Shown here: positions 31,813 through 43,103 of the stretch, one piece after another
Layout: each line of letters opens with the position of its first letter
Numbering within the stretch: the first letter of the stretch is position 1
Source: Barrientosiimonas humi
GTDB lineage: Bacteria > Actinomycetota > Actinomycetes > Actinomycetales > Dermatophilaceae
NCBI RefSeq assembly: GCF_006716095.1
Contig: NZ_VFOK01000001.1
Location: forward strand, 3,317,375-3,381,374
Direction of reading: 5' to 3'
Length of the DNA stretch: 64,000 nucleotides
Position numbers and translations under genes: made by a program
Notes under the pieces: generated by a model
What the model was told of the DNA's origin: nothing
The model's input: the letters and a program-made list of their open reading frames with translations, nothing else
The model's database searches: none

Positions 31813-32732
31813 TGCGCCACGGATACTTCGGCCCGCGCGGCACGTTCACCCAGATGGCCCTCGCCCGGTGGCTGGGCGACGACGACGCGCTCGCGGCGGC
31901 GACGGCGTACGCCACCGTGCCGGCGGCCCTCGAGGGGGTGCGCGCCGGCGAGGTCGACGCGGTCATGGTCCCCATCGAGAACTCCGTCGAGGGCGGCGTC
32001 TCGGCCACGCTCGACGCGCTCAACAGCGCCGACCCGCTCGCCATCCAGGGCGAGGTGCTGGTGCCGATCACGTTCGTGCTGGCCGCGCCGGGCGGGGTCG
32101 AGCTGGCGTCGGTGCGCACCGTCGGCACCCACTCCCACGCCTGGTCGCAGGTGCGCGGCTGGATGGCGCGCGAGCTTCCCGAGGCGGCCTACGTGCCGAC
32201 CCTGTCGACCGCCGCCGCGGCCGAGGGGCTCGCCGAGGGCGGGGCGACGTACGACGTCGCGGTCTGCGCGCCGCTCGCCGCCGAGGTCTTCGGGCTCGAC
32301 GTGCTCGCCGACGACATCGGCGACAACCGTTCTGCCGTCACGCGATTCGTGCTCGTCGGCCGGCCGGGCCAGGTGCCCGAGCCGACCGGCGCGGACAAGA
32401 CGACGCTGGTGCTCTACCAGCACGAGGACCACCCCGGTGGCCTGCTGGAGCTGCTCGAGCAGTTCGCCGCCCGCGGCATCAACCTGAGCCGGCTGGAGTC
32501 GCGCCCGACGGGAGCGGCGATGGGGTCGTACTGCTTCTCCGTCGACGTCGACGGGCACCTCGCCGAGGAGCGGGTGGGCGAGGCCCTGGTCGGGCTGCGC
32601 CGGGTCTGCGCCGACGTGCGCTTCCTCGGCTCCTACCCCCGCGCCGACGCCCGGCGCGCCCAGGTCCCGGCCACCGCCGACGACGCCGCCTACGCCGACG
32701 CCCGCGCCTGGCTCCGCTCCCTGCGCACCTGA
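31812..32732 (+). CDS. pheA: Prephenate dehydratase
   Basis: This 306-residue protein converts prephenate to phenylpyruvate in phenylalanine synthesis. The catalytic domain shows GYFGPRGTFTQMALARWL, VMVPIENSVEGGVSATLDAL, and the TRF triad in NRSAVTRFVLVGRP near residue 175. A C-terminal ACT regulatory domain follows: HEDHPGGLLELLEQFAARGI then NLSRLESRPTG, with the ESRP motif that binds phenylalanine for feedback inhibition. There is no chorismate mutase domain, as usual in actinobacteria. It is coupled to DUF4446 upstream by a TGATG overlap. Confidence 0.96.
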   Translation: MRHGYFGPRGTFTQMALARWLGDDDALAAATAYATVPAALEGVRAGEVDAVMVPIENSVEGGVSATLDALNSADPLAIQGEVLVPITFVLAAPGGVELASVRTVGTHSHAWSQVRGWMARELPEAAYVPTLSTAAAAEGLAEGGATYDVAVCAPLAAEVFGLDVLADDIGDNRSAVTRFVLVGRPGQVPEPTGADKTTLVLYQHEDHPGGLLELLEQFAARGINLSRLESRPTGAAMGSYCFSVDVDGHLAEERVGEALVGLRRVCADVRFLGSYPRADARRAQVPATADDAAYADARAWLRSLRT

Positions 32733-32790
32733 CTCCCTCAGAACGGGTCGGTACCGACCCGGGGTGGCCGGCGTACGGCACGATCGAGGC

Positions 32791-33111
32791 ATGACCGACC
32801 GATACGACGGCAAACCCTTCCAGCGGCTGCTCGACGCCTACGTGCTCGACGTCATCGGCGCGCTCGACCCCCGCACCGACCAGCAGCTCACCGCCGACCT
32901 GCCCCGGCTGACCCAGGCGCTCGGCTCCGACGCCGCCACGTGGCAGGCGCTCGTGCGCGAGCAGATGCGGTTCAGCCCCGACGAGGACGAGCGCATCCGC
33001 GCCTCGTGGGCCAAGGCGAAGGAGGCCGACGAGATCGCCGGCCGAAGCCCCGACCCGACCAGCTTCGCGCTCGCGCTGGGTGACCTCCTGGCGGGCGACA
33101 AGCCGGGCTGA
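32791..33111 (+). CDS. Hypothetical small soluble protein
   Basis: This 106-residue acidic, helical protein ([20 protein letters not shown] at the N-terminus, [21 protein letters not shown] in the middle) follows pheA by 58 bp. I do not recognise it. The amphipathic helices and absence of Cys or membrane segments suggest a small cytosolic protein. The start at 32791 is preferred over 32764, whose extra residues have no coding character. Confidence 0.6.
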   Translation: MTDRYDGKPFQRLLDAYVLDVIGALDPRTDQQLTADLPRLTQALGSDAATWQALVREQMRFSPDEDERIRASWAKAKEADEIAGRSPDPTSFALALGDLLAGDKPG

Positions 33112-33131
33112 CCAAGCGCCGCCGACCCCGC

Positions 33132-33160
33132 CGTACGACCGGGGCCGGCTCAGTCGTACG
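33132..33160. repeat. 8-bp-arm inverted repeat upstream of lysC
   Basis: CGTACGAC (33132-33139) and GTCGTACG (33153-33160) lie around a 13-bp spacer, about 90 bp before lysC. Each arm contains the self-complementary CGTACG. It could be a weak terminator of the upstream gene or an operator. Confidence 0.45.
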
Positions 33161-33248
33161 ACCTCGCCAGGCGTGGACTCGATTAGCCATCAACGAGATT
33201 CGCCGTAAACTCGTGCCACGTCCAGACAGCGATCTCTATAGGAGACCT

Positions 33249-34546
<1,298 letters not shown>

Positions 34547-34550
<4 letters not shown>

Positions 34551-35077
34551 GCCTCGACGCCCCCGAGCAGACCGTCGTCCTGCGCCACCCGTGGCTGCAC
34601 GACGGTGCCGAGATGTGGCGGGTCGCGCGCGACAGCAAGCGGCTCGACCTCAACACGCCGTACGCCTACATGCTGTGGACCCGCGACTTCCACGCGACCA
34701 GCCTGGTCGCCGAGGTCGACGGCACCGTGGTCGGGTTCGTCACCGGATACTGGCGGCCCGAGGAGCCGACCACCCTCATGGTCTGGCAGATCGCGGTCGA
34801 CGAGACCCAGCGCGGGAAGGGCCTGGCCGGCCGGATGCTCGACGAGATCGTGGCCCGCACCGACGCCTACAGCCTCGAGACCACGATCGTCGCCGACAAC
34901 CCGGCGTCGAACCGGCTCTTCGCGTCGTTCGCCGAGCGGCACGCAGCGCAGCACACCGTCACCGACCTGTTCGCCGAGGAGCACTTCCCCGACGAGGACG
35001 AGTGGCAGGCCGAGCTGCTGCACCGCATCACCCCGCTGCGGCGGGAGGGCCTGCGCAGGACCACCGCACTGGCCTGA
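34547..35077 (+). CDS. ectA: L-2,4-diaminobutyrate N-acetyltransferase
   Basis: This 176-residue GNAT enzyme acetylates diaminobutyrate at N-gamma, the second step of ectoine synthesis. EctA-specific features are [20 protein letters not shown] then [39 protein letters not shown], the acetyl-CoA loop [17 protein letters not shown], and the characteristic [17 protein letters not shown]. The ATG overlaps the lysC stop (ATGA), so translation is coupled. It is followed by ectB after ~100 bp carrying two small hairpins. Confidence 0.95.
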
Positions 35078-35086
35078 CAGCACGAC

Positions 35087-35160
35087 CCGCAGGGGTCGAA
35101 TCCCCTTGCGGCTGAACGCGTTTGATCATCTGTCCCCCAGACGGGCACGTCTGCGTGCCC
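35087..35160 (+). promoter_or_regulatory. Hairpins in ectA-ectB intergenic region
   Basis: CCGCAGGGG (35087-35095) pairs with CCCCTTGCGG (35102-35111) with one bulge, and GGGCACG (35143-35149) pairs with CGTGCCC (35154-35160) just before the ectB ribosome-binding site AAGGAG. They may be mRNA-stability or processing elements that set differential expression inside the operon. Confidence 0.45.
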
Positions 35161-35174
35161 GAGCAAGGAGCACC

Positions 35175-36476
35175 ATGACCATCGCCAACCCCACCGACAC
35201 CGCCGCGGCTGGCACGAGCGCCGACCAGGCGTCCTCGGTCTTCGAGCGCCGTGAGTCGGTCGTCCGGTCCTACTGCCGCTCCTGGCCGGTCGTCTTCGAC
35301 CGCGCCTCGGGCGCCGAGCAGACCACCGAGGACGGCCAGACCTTCCTCGACTTCTTCTCCGGAGCGGGTGCCCTCAACTACGGGCACAACCACCCGGTGC
35401 TGAAGCAGGCGCTGCTGGACTACCTCGGCACCGACCGGGTCATCCACTCCCTCGACATGTTCTCCGTCGCCAAGCGCGAGTTCCTCGAGGCCTTCGAGGA
35501 GCACATCCTCATCCCCCGCGGGCTCGACTACCGGGTGCAGCTGCCCGGCCCGACCGGCACGAACTCGGTCGAGACCGCGCTCAAGATCGCGCGCAAGGCG
35601 ACGGGCCGCGAGCAGGTCGTCTCGTTCACCAACGCCTTCCACGGCATGACGATGGGTTCCCTTGCGGTCACCGGGAACTCGATGAAGCGCAAGGGTGCCG
35701 GCATCCCGCTGCACCACACCACGACCGCGCCGTACGACGACTACCTCGGCGGCGACACGACCGACTTCCTGTGGCTCGAGCGGGTCTGGTCCGACAGCGG
35801 GTCCGGCGTCGACCTGCCGGCGGCGGTCATCGTCGAGACCGTGCAGGGCGAGGGTGGCCTGAACGCCGCCCGCGCCGAGTGGCTGCGCGCGCTGGCCGAC
35901 CTGTGCCGCCGTTTCGAGGTGCTGCTCGTCGTCGACGACGTGCAGGCCGGCTGCGGGCGCACCGGCACGTTCTTCTCGTTCGAGGAGGCCGGCATCGTGC
36001 CCGACGTCGTGTGCCTGTCGAAGTCGCTGTCCGGGCTCGGCCTGCCGTTCTCGGTCACCCTCATGCGTCCCGAGCTGGACCTGTGGGAGCCGGGTGAGCA
36101 CAACGGCACCTTCCGCGGCTTCAACCCCGCGTTCGTCACCGCGACGGCGGCGCTGCGCGAGTTCTGGTCCGACGACGAGCTCGCCGCGACCGTGCGCGAG
36201 CGGGGCGACCAGCTGCGCCGCGGGCTCGAGGCGATCGGCGCCGACACCGGCGGTCACTACCGCGGGCGCGGCCTGCTCGCCGGCCTGCACTTCGACGACC
36301 CCGAGGTCGCCGAGCGGGTCGCCGCCGAGGCGTTCGACCGCGGCCTGCTGGTCGAGACCTCCGGGCCGGAGAGCGAGGTCGTCAAGGTGATGCCGCCGCT
36401 CACGATCTCCGCGGCCGACCTCGACCGCGGCATCGGTCTGCTCGGCGACGCCGTGCGTGCGGCGACGCCCGCCTGA
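35175..36476 (+). CDS. ectB: Diaminobutyrate-2-oxoglutarate aminotransferase
   Basis: This is a 433-residue class III PLP aminotransferase from an ATG behind AAGGAG. It converts aspartate semialdehyde plus glutamate to 2,4-diaminobutyrate. Motifs: [100 protein letters not shown] and the Schiff-base Lys in [18 protein letters not shown] near residue 281, then [15 protein letters not shown]. The order ectA-ectB-ectC-ectD makes the assignment secure. Confidence 0.97.
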   Translation: MTIANPTDTAAAGTSADQASSVFERRESVVRSYCRSWPVVFDRASGAEQTTEDGQTFLDFFSGAGALNYGHNHPVLKQALLDYLGTDRVIHSLDMFSVAKREFLEAFEEHILIPRGLDYRVQLPGPTGTNSVETALKIARKATGREQVVSFTNAFHGMTMGSLAVTGNSMKRKGAGIPLHHTTTAPYDDYLGGDTTDFLWLERVWSDSGSGVDLPAAVIVETVQGEGGLNAARAEWLRALADLCRRFEVLLVVDDVQAGCGRTGTFFSFEEAGIVPDVVCLSKSLSGLGLPFSVTLMRPELDLWEPGEHNGTFRGFNPAFVTATAALREFWSDDELAATVRERGDQLRRGLEAIGADTGGHYRGRGLLAGLHFDDPEVAERVAAEAFDRGLLVETSGPESEVVKVMPPLTISAADLDRGIGLLGDAVRAATPA

Positions 36477-36519
36477 CCGGCCGCCACAGACATACCTCGA
36501 TCTGCGAAAGGACTTGCCC

Positions 36520-36909
36520 ATGAAGGTGATTCACCTCGACGAGCTCAACGACACCGACCGCGACGTCGACCACGGCAACTGGCGCAGCCGCCGGTTCGTG
36601 CTCGCCTCCGACAAGGTCGGCTTCTCCTTCCACGACACCCTGCTGCGCGCCGGCACCGAGACCGAGATGTGGTACGCCAACCACGTCGAGGCGGTGTACG
36701 TCTACGAGGGCACGGGCACGCTCGTGAACCGCGACACGGGGGAGGAGTTCGCGCTGCGCCCCGGCACGATGTACCTGCTGAACGACCACGACAAGCACAC
36801 CGTCCGGGCCGACACCGACATCCGCACGGCCTGCGTCTTCAACCCGCCCGTCACCGGGCGCGAGGTGCACGACGAGGACGGCGTCTACCCGCTGCTGCAG
36901 GAGGCGTGA
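36520..36909 (+). CDS. ectC: L-ectoine synthase
   Basis: This 129-residue cupin-fold cyclase closes N-gamma-acetyl-diaminobutyrate to ectoine. Signature residues: [60 protein letters not shown] (metal-binding Glu and Tyr region) and [14 protein letters not shown] with the His ligand. The length is normal. The start is the ATG after GAAAGGA. An 11-bp-stem hairpin follows before ectD. Confidence 0.97.
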   Translation: MKVIHLDELNDTDRDVDHGNWRSRRFVLASDKVGFSFHDTLLRAGTETEMWYANHVEAVYVYEGTGTLVNRDTGEEFALRPGTMYLLNDHDKHTVRADTDIRTACVFNPPVTGREVHDEDGVYPLLQEA

Positions 36910-36935
36910 GCCTGCACCGGCAGCCATGAACCAGC

Positions 36936-36971
36936 CGGACAGGGACTCGCCTCCGGGCGGGTCCCTGTCCG
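36936..36971 (+). terminator. Hairpin between ectC and ectD (attenuator-like)
   Basis: Perfect 11-bp arms at 36936-36946 and 36961-36971 surround a 14-nt loop, 27 bp after the ectC stop. There is no T-run. It sits in the middle of the operon, so it more probably tunes ectD level or protects ectABC mRNA than ends transcription. Confidence 0.7.
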
Positions 36972-37009
36972 TCTGTCCGAGAGAACGAGTGACGACAGAG
37001 AGGACCGAG

Positions 37010-37915
37010 TTGACCATCTCCACCGACACGACGACCGACCTGTACCCCACTCGCCAGGCGGCGCAGCCGACGGTGCTGGACCGGACCGAGCCCGTGGTGC
37101 ACGGGTCCGCCGGCGACGGCCCGTTCGACGCGGCCGGGCTGGCCGACCTCGAGCGCACCGGCTACGCGCAGATCCCCGACCTGGTCACCGCCGACGAGGT
37201 CGCCCGGATGAACGCCGAGCTGGAGCGCCTGGCCCAGGACCCGAAGGTGCTCGACGACGAGCGCACGATCGTCGAGGCCGACAGCGTCGCCGACATCGCG
37301 GTGCGCTCGATCTTCCAGGTGCACGAGACCAACGAGGTGTTCCGGGCGATCGCGCACGACCCGCGCGTCGTCGACCGGGCGCGGCAGGTGCTCGGGTCGG
37401 ACGTCTACCTGCACCAGAGCCGGGTGAACTTCAAGCCGGGATTCTTCGGCAAGGACTTCTCCTGGCACTCCGACTTCGAGACCTGGCACGCCGAGGACGG
37501 CATGCCGACCCCGCGCGCGATCAGCGTCTCGATCTCGCTGACCGACAACTACACCTTCAACGGGCCGCTGATGATCATGCCCGGGTCGCACCGCAAGTAC
37601 GTCTCGTGCGTGGGTGAGACCCCCGACGACAACTACAAGCAGTCGCTGGTGATGCAGGGGGCGGGCACGCCCGACCGGGCGGTCCTGGAGGAGTTCGCGC
37701 AGACGTACGGCATCGACGTGCTCACCGGATCCGCAGGCGGGGCAACGATGTTCGACTCCAACTGCATGCACGCCTCGAACGGCAACGTGACGCCGTTCGC
37801 GCGCTCGAACGTGTTCCTCGTCTTCAACTCGGTCGAGAACGCCTGCGTCGAGCCGTTCGCGGCGCCGACCCCGCGCCCGGACTTCCTCGGCGCGCGCGAC
37901 CACACCGCCATCTGA
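37010..37915 (+). CDS. ectD: Ectoine 5-hydroxylase
   Basis: This 301-residue Fe(II)/2-oxoglutarate dioxygenase makes 5-hydroxyectoine. The iron ligands are in FSWHSDFETWHAEDG (His-x-Asp near residue 147) and SNCMHASNGN (distal His near 247); 2-oxoglutarate binding is expected at FARSNVFLVFNS. The EctD signature SWHSDFETWHAEDGMPTPRA is intact. The TTG start gives LTISTDTTTDLYPTR and has AGAGAGGA 5 nt upstream; a GTG at 36989 is possible, while the ATG at 36926 would place the intergenic hairpin in the coding sequence. A bidirectional terminator follows. Confidence 0.95.
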   Translation: MTISTDTTTDLYPTRQAAQPTVLDRTEPVVHGSAGDGPFDAAGLADLERTGYAQIPDLVTADEVARMNAELERLAQDPKVLDDERTIVEADSVADIAVRSIFQVHETNEVFRAIAHDPRVVDRARQVLGSDVYLHQSRVNFKPGFFGKDFSWHSDFETWHAEDGMPTPRAISVSISLTDNYTFNGPLMIMPGSHRKYVSCVGETPDDNYKQSLVMQGAGTPDRAVLEEFAQTYGIDVLTGSAGGATMFDSNCMHASNGNVTPFARSNVFLVFNSVENACVEPFAAPTPRPDFLGARDHTAI

Positions 37916-37935
37916 TCGAGCGGCCCGTACGTCCG

Positions 37936-37966
37936 TCGGCGGCGCCGGTGCTCCCGGCGCCGCCGA
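37936..37966. terminator. Bidirectional terminator between ectD and allE
   Basis: Perfect 13-bp arms at 37936-37948 and 37954-37966 with a 5-nt loop lie in the 72-bp gap between convergent ectD and allE. Confidence 0.85.
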
Positions 37967-37987
37967 GCGGCGGGCCTTCGCGGCCGG

Positions 37988-38827
37988 TCAGTGCAGGTAT
38001 CCGCGCAGCGGCGCGTGCCGGTTGACGTCCTTGTAGAGCAGGTAGCGGAACGGGCCGGGGCCGCCCGCGTAGCACGCCTGCGGGCAGAAGGCGCGCAGCC
38101 ACATGAAGTCGCCCTCCTGCACCTCGACCCAGTCGGAGTTGAGCAGGTAGACGGCCTTGCCCTCGAGGACGTACAGGCCGTGCTCCATGACGTGGGTCTC
38201 GGGGAAGGGGATCGCCCCGCCCGGCTGGAACGTCACGATGTTGACGTGCATGTCGTGCCGCATGTCGGCGGTGTCGACGAAGCGGGTCGTGACCCACGCA
38301 CCGTCGGTGTCGGGCATCGGGATCGGCTCGACGTCCTTCTCGTTGGTGACGAAGGCCTCGGGCACGTCGACCCCCTCGACCCGCATGTATGCCTTGCGCA
38401 CCCAGTGGAACCCGGCCACCTCGTCGCCGGTGTTGCGCAGGGTCCACCGCTGGCCCGGCGGGAGGTAGGCGTAGCCGCCGGCCTCGAGGGTGTGCTGCTG
38501 GTCGTCGATCGTCAGGTCGAGCCGGCCGGTGGTCACGAACAGCACGCCCTCGGCGTCGGGGTCGAGCTCGGGCCGGTCGCTGCCGCCGCCGGGGGAGACC
38601 TCGACGATGTACTGCGAGAACGTCTCGGCGAAGCCGGAGAGCGGGCGCGCGATGATCCACATGCGCATGCCCTCCCAGAACGGCAGGAAGCTCGTGACGA
38701 TGTCGGTCATCGTGCGCCGCGGCAGCACGGCGTAGGCCTCGGTGAAGACCGCCCGCTCGGTGGTCAGCTCCTTCTGGCCGGGAAGACCCCCGCGGGGGAC
38801 GTAGTAGGGCGCGCTCTGCTCGGTCAT
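37988..38827 (-). CDS. allE: (S)-ureidoglycine aminohydrolase
   Basis: This 279-residue bicupin protein releases ammonia from (S)-ureidoglycine to give (S)-ureidoglycolate. The first cupin contains LFVTTGRLDLTIDDQQHTLE and GGYAYLPPGQRWTLRNTGDE. The second carries the Mn-binding set VTFQPGGAIPFPETHVMEHG (Glu, His, His) then LYVLEGKAVYLLNSDWVEVQ, ending GDFMWLRAFCPQACYAGG. The N-terminus YYVPRGGLPGQKELTTERAV is typical of the family. The start overlaps the allB stop by 4 bp, so it is the last gene of a six-gene operon. Confidence 0.94.
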   Translation of the reverse strand: MTEQSAPYYVPRGGLPGQKELTTERAVFTEAYAVLPRRTMTDIVTSFLPFWEGMRMWIIARPLSGFAETFSQYIVEVSPGGGSDRPELDPDAEGVLFVTTGRLDLTIDDQQHTLEAGGYAYLPPGQRWTLRNTGDEVAGFHWVRKAYMRVEGVDVPEAFVTNEKDVEPIPMPDTDGAWVTTRFVDTADMRHDMHVNIVTFQPGGAIPFPETHVMEHGLYVLEGKAVYLLNSDWVEVQEGDFMWLRAFCPQACYAGGPGPFRYLLYKDVNRHAPLRGYLH

Positions 38828-40158
38828 GCCTCTCCTCGCTCCAGGAAGCGGCCGTCGGCCCGCTCCGTGCTGATCTCGTTGCCGCGCAACCAGACTCGGC
38901 GCGCGACGCCGGTCAGGTCGAGCTCGTCGTAGGCGGTCACCGGGTTCTTGTGCTCGAGCCCGGCAGCCGTCACGTGGGTCACCTCGTCGGGGGCGAAGGC
39001 CACCAGGTCGGCGTCGGCGCCGACCCGGATGCCGCCCTTGTGCTGCAGCCCGGCCACCTGCGCCGACCGCTCGCTCATCCAGCGCACGACGTCGGCCAGG
39101 CCGTGCCCGCGCTCACGCGCGCCGGTCCACACGGCGGCCAGCGCGACCTGCACCGAGGCGACCCCGCCCCAGGCGGTCTGGAAGTCGTCGGTCTTGAGGT
39201 CGGCCGTGCTCGGGCTGTGGTCGCTGACGACGCAGTCGATCGTGCCGTCGGCCAGCGCCTTCCACAGCCGAGTCTGGTTCTCGCTGCTGCGGATCGGCGG
39301 GCAGCACTTGTGCGCGGTCGACCCGTCGCGGATGGCCTCGGCCGTGAACGACAGGTAGTGCGGGCAGGTCTCGACGGTGAGCGGCAGCCCCTCGCGCTTC
39401 GCGTCGCGGATCAGCGGCAGCGCCTCGGCGCTCGACAGGTGCAGGATGTGTGCCCGCGACCCGGTCTCGCGCATCGTGTCGATGACGACCTTGATCGCGC
39501 TGACCTCGCTCGCGTCGGGGCGCGAGGCGACGAAGTCGGCATAGCGAGGGCCGGGAACCGTTGGGGCTGCGTCGATCTCGGCGGCGCTCTCGGCGTGCAC
39601 GATCATCAGCGCGCCGATCAGCGCGGTGCGTCGCATGTGTTCGCGCAGCTGCTTGGGCGACAGCGGCGGGAACTCCGGCACCCCCGAGTCGATGAGGAAG
39701 CACTTGAAGCCGAAGACGCCGGCATCGTGCAGCGGCAGCAGGTCCTCGACGTTGCCCGGCACCGCCCCGCCCCAGAAGCCCACGTCGACGAAGCACTGCC
39801 CGTCGGCGGCCTTCTGCTTGATCTCGAGCGCGTCGACGGTGGTCGTCGGCGGCAGCGAGTTGAGCGGCATGTCGACGATCGTCGTGGTGCCGCCGCGCAG
39901 CGCCGCGCGGGTCGCGCTGGCGAAGCCCTCCCACTCGGTGCGGCCGGGCTCGTTGACGTGCACGTGGGTGTCGACCATCCCGGGGATCAGCACCTCGTCG
40001 TCGGCCAGCACCACCTCGGCGGCGGCGGACCAGTCGGCGTCGCGCGGGCCGATCTCGGCCACCCGACCCCGACGTACGCCCACGCTCGCCGGGCGCTCGG
40101 CGCCGTCGACGACCGCACGGTCGGCTCGGATCACGAGGTCGAAGGGTTGGGTGCTCAT
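38824..40158 (-). CDS. allB: Allantoinase
   Basis: This 444-residue amidohydrolase opens allantoin to allantoate. Binuclear metal ligands: GMVDTHVHVNEPGRTEWEGF (HxH), GFKCFLIDSGVPEF (carboxylated Lys), MIVHAESAAEI and HILHLSSAEA (His), and VVSDHSPSTADLK (Asp). The MxDVHVHxxEPGRTxWEGF-type motif separates it from dihydroorotase and hydantoinase. It is 4-bp coupled to allE downstream and glxK upstream. Confidence 0.96.
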   Translation of the reverse strand: MSTQPFDLVIRADRAVVDGAERPASVGVRRGRVAEIGPRDADWSAAAEVVLADDEVLIPGMVDTHVHVNEPGRTEWEGFASATRAALRGGTTTIVDMPLNSLPPTTTVDALEIKQKAADGQCFVDVGFWGGAVPGNVEDLLPLHDAGVFGFKCFLIDSGVPEFPPLSPKQLREHMRRTALIGALMIVHAESAAEIDAAPTVPGPRYADFVASRPDASEVSAIKVVIDTMRETGSRAHILHLSSAEALPLIRDAKREGLPLTVETCPHYLSFTAEAIRDGSTAHKCCPPIRSSENQTRLWKALADGTIDCVVSDHSPSTADLKTDDFQTAWGGVASVQVALAAVWTGARERGHGLADVVRWMSERSAQVAGLQHKGGIRVGADADLVAFAPDEVTHVTAAGLEHKNPVTAYDELDLTGVARRVWLRGNEISTERADGRFLERGEA

Positions 40159-41297
40159 CGTCGGTCCTGCTCTCGGGTCTCGGTCTCGGGTCGGTCGGCC
40201 AGGATGCGTGGCGCCAGTGTCTCCAGCAGCGCGCCGGCCCTGGTCATCGACTCCTCCTGGTCGTCGGTCAGCTCGGTGAGGGCGTACGCCCGCTCGATCC
40301 CGGCCGCGCGCAGCCGGTCGTCGTCGACGGTGACCCGGCCGGCCACCGCGACGACCGGGACGCCGTGCCGGGCGGCCGCGTCGGCCACGCCCACGGGCGC
40401 CTTGCCGTGCAGGCTCTGCTCGTCGAGCGAGCCCTCGCCGGTGATCACCAGGTCGGCGCCGGCGAGGTGGTCGTCGATGCGCGCGAGCTCCAGCACCAGC
40501 TCGATGCCCTGCCGGAAGGTGCCGCCGAGCAGGTAGGCGGCGTAGCCGGCGCCGCCGGCCGCCCCCGCGCCCGGCTCGTCGGCGACGTCGCGCCCGGTCG
40601 ATTCGCGCACCAGCCCGGCGAACCTGCCGAGCGCCGCGTCGAGCCGCGCGACGTCGGCCTCGGTCGCGCCCTTCTGCGGGCCGTAGACGGCGGCCGCGCC
40701 GTGCTCGCCGGTCAGCGGGTTGTCCACGTCGCTGGCGAGCACCAGGTCGACGTCGCGCACCCGCTCCAGGGCGGGGTCGAGGTCGACCGTCGCGACCTCG
40801 TCGAGCCCGGCTCCGCCGAGCGGGACCTCGGCGCCCGAGGCGTCGAGCAGCCGGGCGCCGAGCGCGGTGAGGATCCCCGCCCCGGCGTCGGTGCTGGCGC
40901 TGCCGCCCAGGCCGAAGATGACCGTGCGGCAACCCGACTCGATCGCCGCGTCGATCGCCTGACCGGCGCCGAGCGTCGAGGCGGTCAGCGGCTCGAGCCG
41001 CCCGCCGGGGAGCAGCTCGAGACCACAGGTGGCGGCGAGTTCGACGACCGCGGTGCCCTGGCGTACGGCGATGGCGGTGTCGACCGGCTCGCCGGTCGGG
41101 CCGCTCACCCGCACCGGCACCCGCTCGAAGCCGGCGGCCAGCGCCGCCTCGAGCGTGCCGTCGCCGCCGTCGGCGACGGGCACCCGGACGACCTCGACGT
41201 CCGGACGCCCGTCGCCCAGCCCGCGGGCCAGGTGCTCGGCAGCCTCGGCTGCGGTGAGCGAGCCCTTGAACTTGTCGACGGCGACGACGATGCGCAT
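40155..41297 (-). CDS. glxK: Glycerate 2-kinase (GarK/GlxK family)
   Basis: This 380-residue kinase phosphorylates glycerate, the end product of the glyoxylate-tartronate semialdehyde branch, linking it to glycolysis. The N-terminus MRIVVAVDKFKGSLTAAEAA and PVADGGDGTLEAAL are diagnostic for this family, as are GLGGSASTDAGAGILTALGA and DLVITGEGSLDEQSLHGKAP. The start lies 18 bp after the gcl stop; the stop overlaps the allB ATG. Confidence 0.94.
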   Translation of the reverse strand: MRIVVAVDKFKGSLTAAEAAEHLARGLGDGRPDVEVVRVPVADGGDGTLEAALAAGFERVPVRVSGPTGEPVDTAIAVRQGTAVVELAATCGLELLPGGRLEPLTASTLGAGQAIDAAIESGCRTVIFGLGGSASTDAGAGILTALGARLLDASGAEVPLGGAGLDEVATVDLDPALERVRDVDLVLASDVDNPLTGEHGAAAVYGPQKGATEADVARLDAALGRFAGLVRESTGRDVADEPGAGAAGGAGYAAYLLGGTFRQGIELVLELARIDDHLAGADLVITGEGSLDEQSLHGKAPVGVADAAARHGVPVVAVAGRVTVDDDRLRAAGIERAYALTELTDDQEESMTRAGALLETLAPRILADRPETETREQDRR

Positions 41298-41315
41298 GGT
41301 GCGATCCTGCCTCGC

Positions 41316-43103
41316 TCAGTCCAGCAGCGCGACGGTTGCGGTCGGGGCGTCCTCGCCGGCGGCGGCGAGCTCCTCGAACTCGACGACGTTGTCGATCTCG
41401 GTGCCCATCGACACGTTGGTGACGCGCTCGAGGATGACCTCGACGACGACCGGGACCTCGAACTCGACGAGCAGCTTCTTCGCCGTCTCCAGCGCCGGCA
41501 GGATCTCGTCGGGCTCGGTGACCCGGATCGCCTTGCAGCCCAGGCCCTCGACGACCTTGACGTGGTCGACGCCGTAGCCGGCCGGGGCGTCGCCCTCGGC
41601 GTTGACGTTGTCGAACGACAGCTGCACGCAGTAGTCCATCTCGAACCCGCGCTGCGCCTGCCGGATCAGGCCGAGGTAGGCGTTGTTCACCAGCACGTGG
41701 ATGTACGGGATCTTGAACTGCGCGCCGACCGCGAGCTCCTCGATGAGGAACTGGAAGTCGTAGTCGCCGGACAGCGCGACGACCGTCGCCTCGGGGTCGG
41801 CCGTGGCCACCCCGAGCGTCGCCGGGACGGTCCAGCCCAGCGGGCCGGCCTGGCCGGCGTTGATCCAGTGCCGCGGCTTGAACACGTGCAGCAGCTGGGC
41901 CGCCTGGATCTGCGACAGGCCGATGGTCGAGACGTAGCGGGTGTCGGGCCCGAACGCCTTGTTCATCTCCTGGTAGACCCGCTGCGGCTTGATCGGCACG
42001 GCGTCGAAGTTGGTCTTGCGCTGCATCGTCGCCTTGCGCTGCCGGCACTCCTCGGCCCACACGGTGCGGTCGGGCAGGCTGCCGGCCGCCTGCTGCTCGC
42101 GCGCGACCGCGACGAGCTGCTCGAGAGCGGCCCGGGCGTCGGACACGATGCCCAGGTCGGGCGCGAAAACCCTTCCGATCTGGGTGGGTTCGATGTCGAT
42201 GTGCACGAACGTGCGGTCCTTGGCGAAGACCTCGACGCTGCCGGTGTGCCGGTTCGCCCAGCGGTTGCCGACGCCCATCACGAAGTCGGAGGCGAGCATC
42301 GTCGCGTTGCCGTAGCGGTGCGACGTCTGCAGCCCGACCATGCCGGCCATCAGGTGGTGGTTGTCGGGGATCGTGCCCCAGCCCATCAGGGTCGGGATCA
42401 CCGGCACGCCGGTGACCTCGGCGAGCTCGACCAGCAGGTCGGAGGCCTCGGCGCTCACGATGCCGCCGCCGGCCACGATGAGCGGACGCTCGGCGGCGTT
42501 CATCATCGCCAGCGCCTTCTCGGCCTGGGCCCGGGTGGCCGCCGGCCGCGCGACCGGCAGCGGCTCGTAGGCGTCGATGTCGAACTCGATCTCGGTGAGC
42601 TGCACGTCGATCGGCAGGTCGATGAGCACCGGCCCGGGCCGGCCCTCACGCATCAGCCAGAAGGCGCGCTGGAAGGTGCCCGGGACCTGCCCGCCCTCCA
42701 TCACCGTGACCGCCCACTTGGTGACGGGCGCGGCGATCGAGGCGATGTCGACGGCCTGGAAGTCCTCCTTCTGCAGCTTGGCGACCGGAGCCTGACCGGT
42801 GAGGGCCAGGATCGGGATCGAGTCGGCGGAGGCGGCGTACAGCCCGGTGATCATGTCGGTGCCGGCCGGGCCGGACGTGCCGACGCAGACGCCGATGTTG
42901 CCGGCCTTCGCGCGGGTGAACCCCTCGGCCATGTGCGACGCCGCCTCGACGTGGCGCGCCAGCACGTGCTTCAGTCCGCCGTGCGCGCGCACCGCGCTGT
43001 AGAACGGGTTGATCGCCGCGCCGGGGAGCCCGAAAAGCTGTGTGGCGCCTTCCTTCTCGAGGATCAGGCAAGCCGCGTCGACTGCTCGCATCCGTGCCAT
43101 CAC
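41316..43103 (-). CDS. gcl: Glyoxylate carboligase (tartronate-semialdehyde synthase)
   Basis: This 595-residue ThDP enzyme joins two glyoxylates with loss of CO2. Three domains are visible: the PYR domain with [20 protein letters not shown] and [16 protein letters not shown], where Val replaces the usual catalytic Glu of ThDP enzymes, a Gcl hallmark; the FAD-type middle domain ([20 protein letters not shown]); and the PP domain with [20 protein letters not shown] and VNNAYLG. The length matches E. coli Gcl. It is coupled by 4 bp to glxR upstream. Confidence 0.96.
   Translation of the reverse strand: MMARMRAVDAACLILEKEGATQLFGLPGAAINPFYSAVRAHGGLKHVLARHVEAASHMAEGFTRAKAGNIGVCVGTSGPAGTDMITGLYAASADSIPILALTGQAPVAKLQKEDFQAVDIASIAAPVTKWAVTVMEGGQVPGTFQRAFWLMREGRPGPVLIDLPIDVQLTEIEFDIDAYEPLPVARPAATRAQAEKALAMMNAAERPLIVAGGGIVSAEASDLLVELAEVTGVPVIPTLMGWGTIPDNHHLMAGMVGLQTSHRYGNATMLASDFVMGVGNRWANRHTGSVEVFAKDRTFVHIDIEPTQIGRVFAPDLGIVSDARAALEQLVAVAREQQAAGSLPDRTVWAEECRQRKATMQRKTNFDAVPIKPQRVYQEMNKAFGPDTRYVSTIGLSQIQAAQLLHVFKPRHWINAGQAGPLGWTVPATLGVATADPEATVVALSGDYDFQFLIEELAVGAQFKIPYIHVLVNNAYLGLIRQAQRGFEMDYCVQLSFDNVNAEGDAPAGYGVDHVKVVEGLGCKAIRVTEPDEILPALETAKKLLVEFEVPVVVEVILERVTNVSMGTEIDNVVEFEELAAAGEDAPTATVALLD

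Noticed and set aside
35092-35105. tRNA T-arm-like GGGGTCGAATCCCC in the ectA-ectB gap
   Set aside because: No acceptor stem, D-arm or anticodon arm can be formed around it; it is part of a small hairpin.
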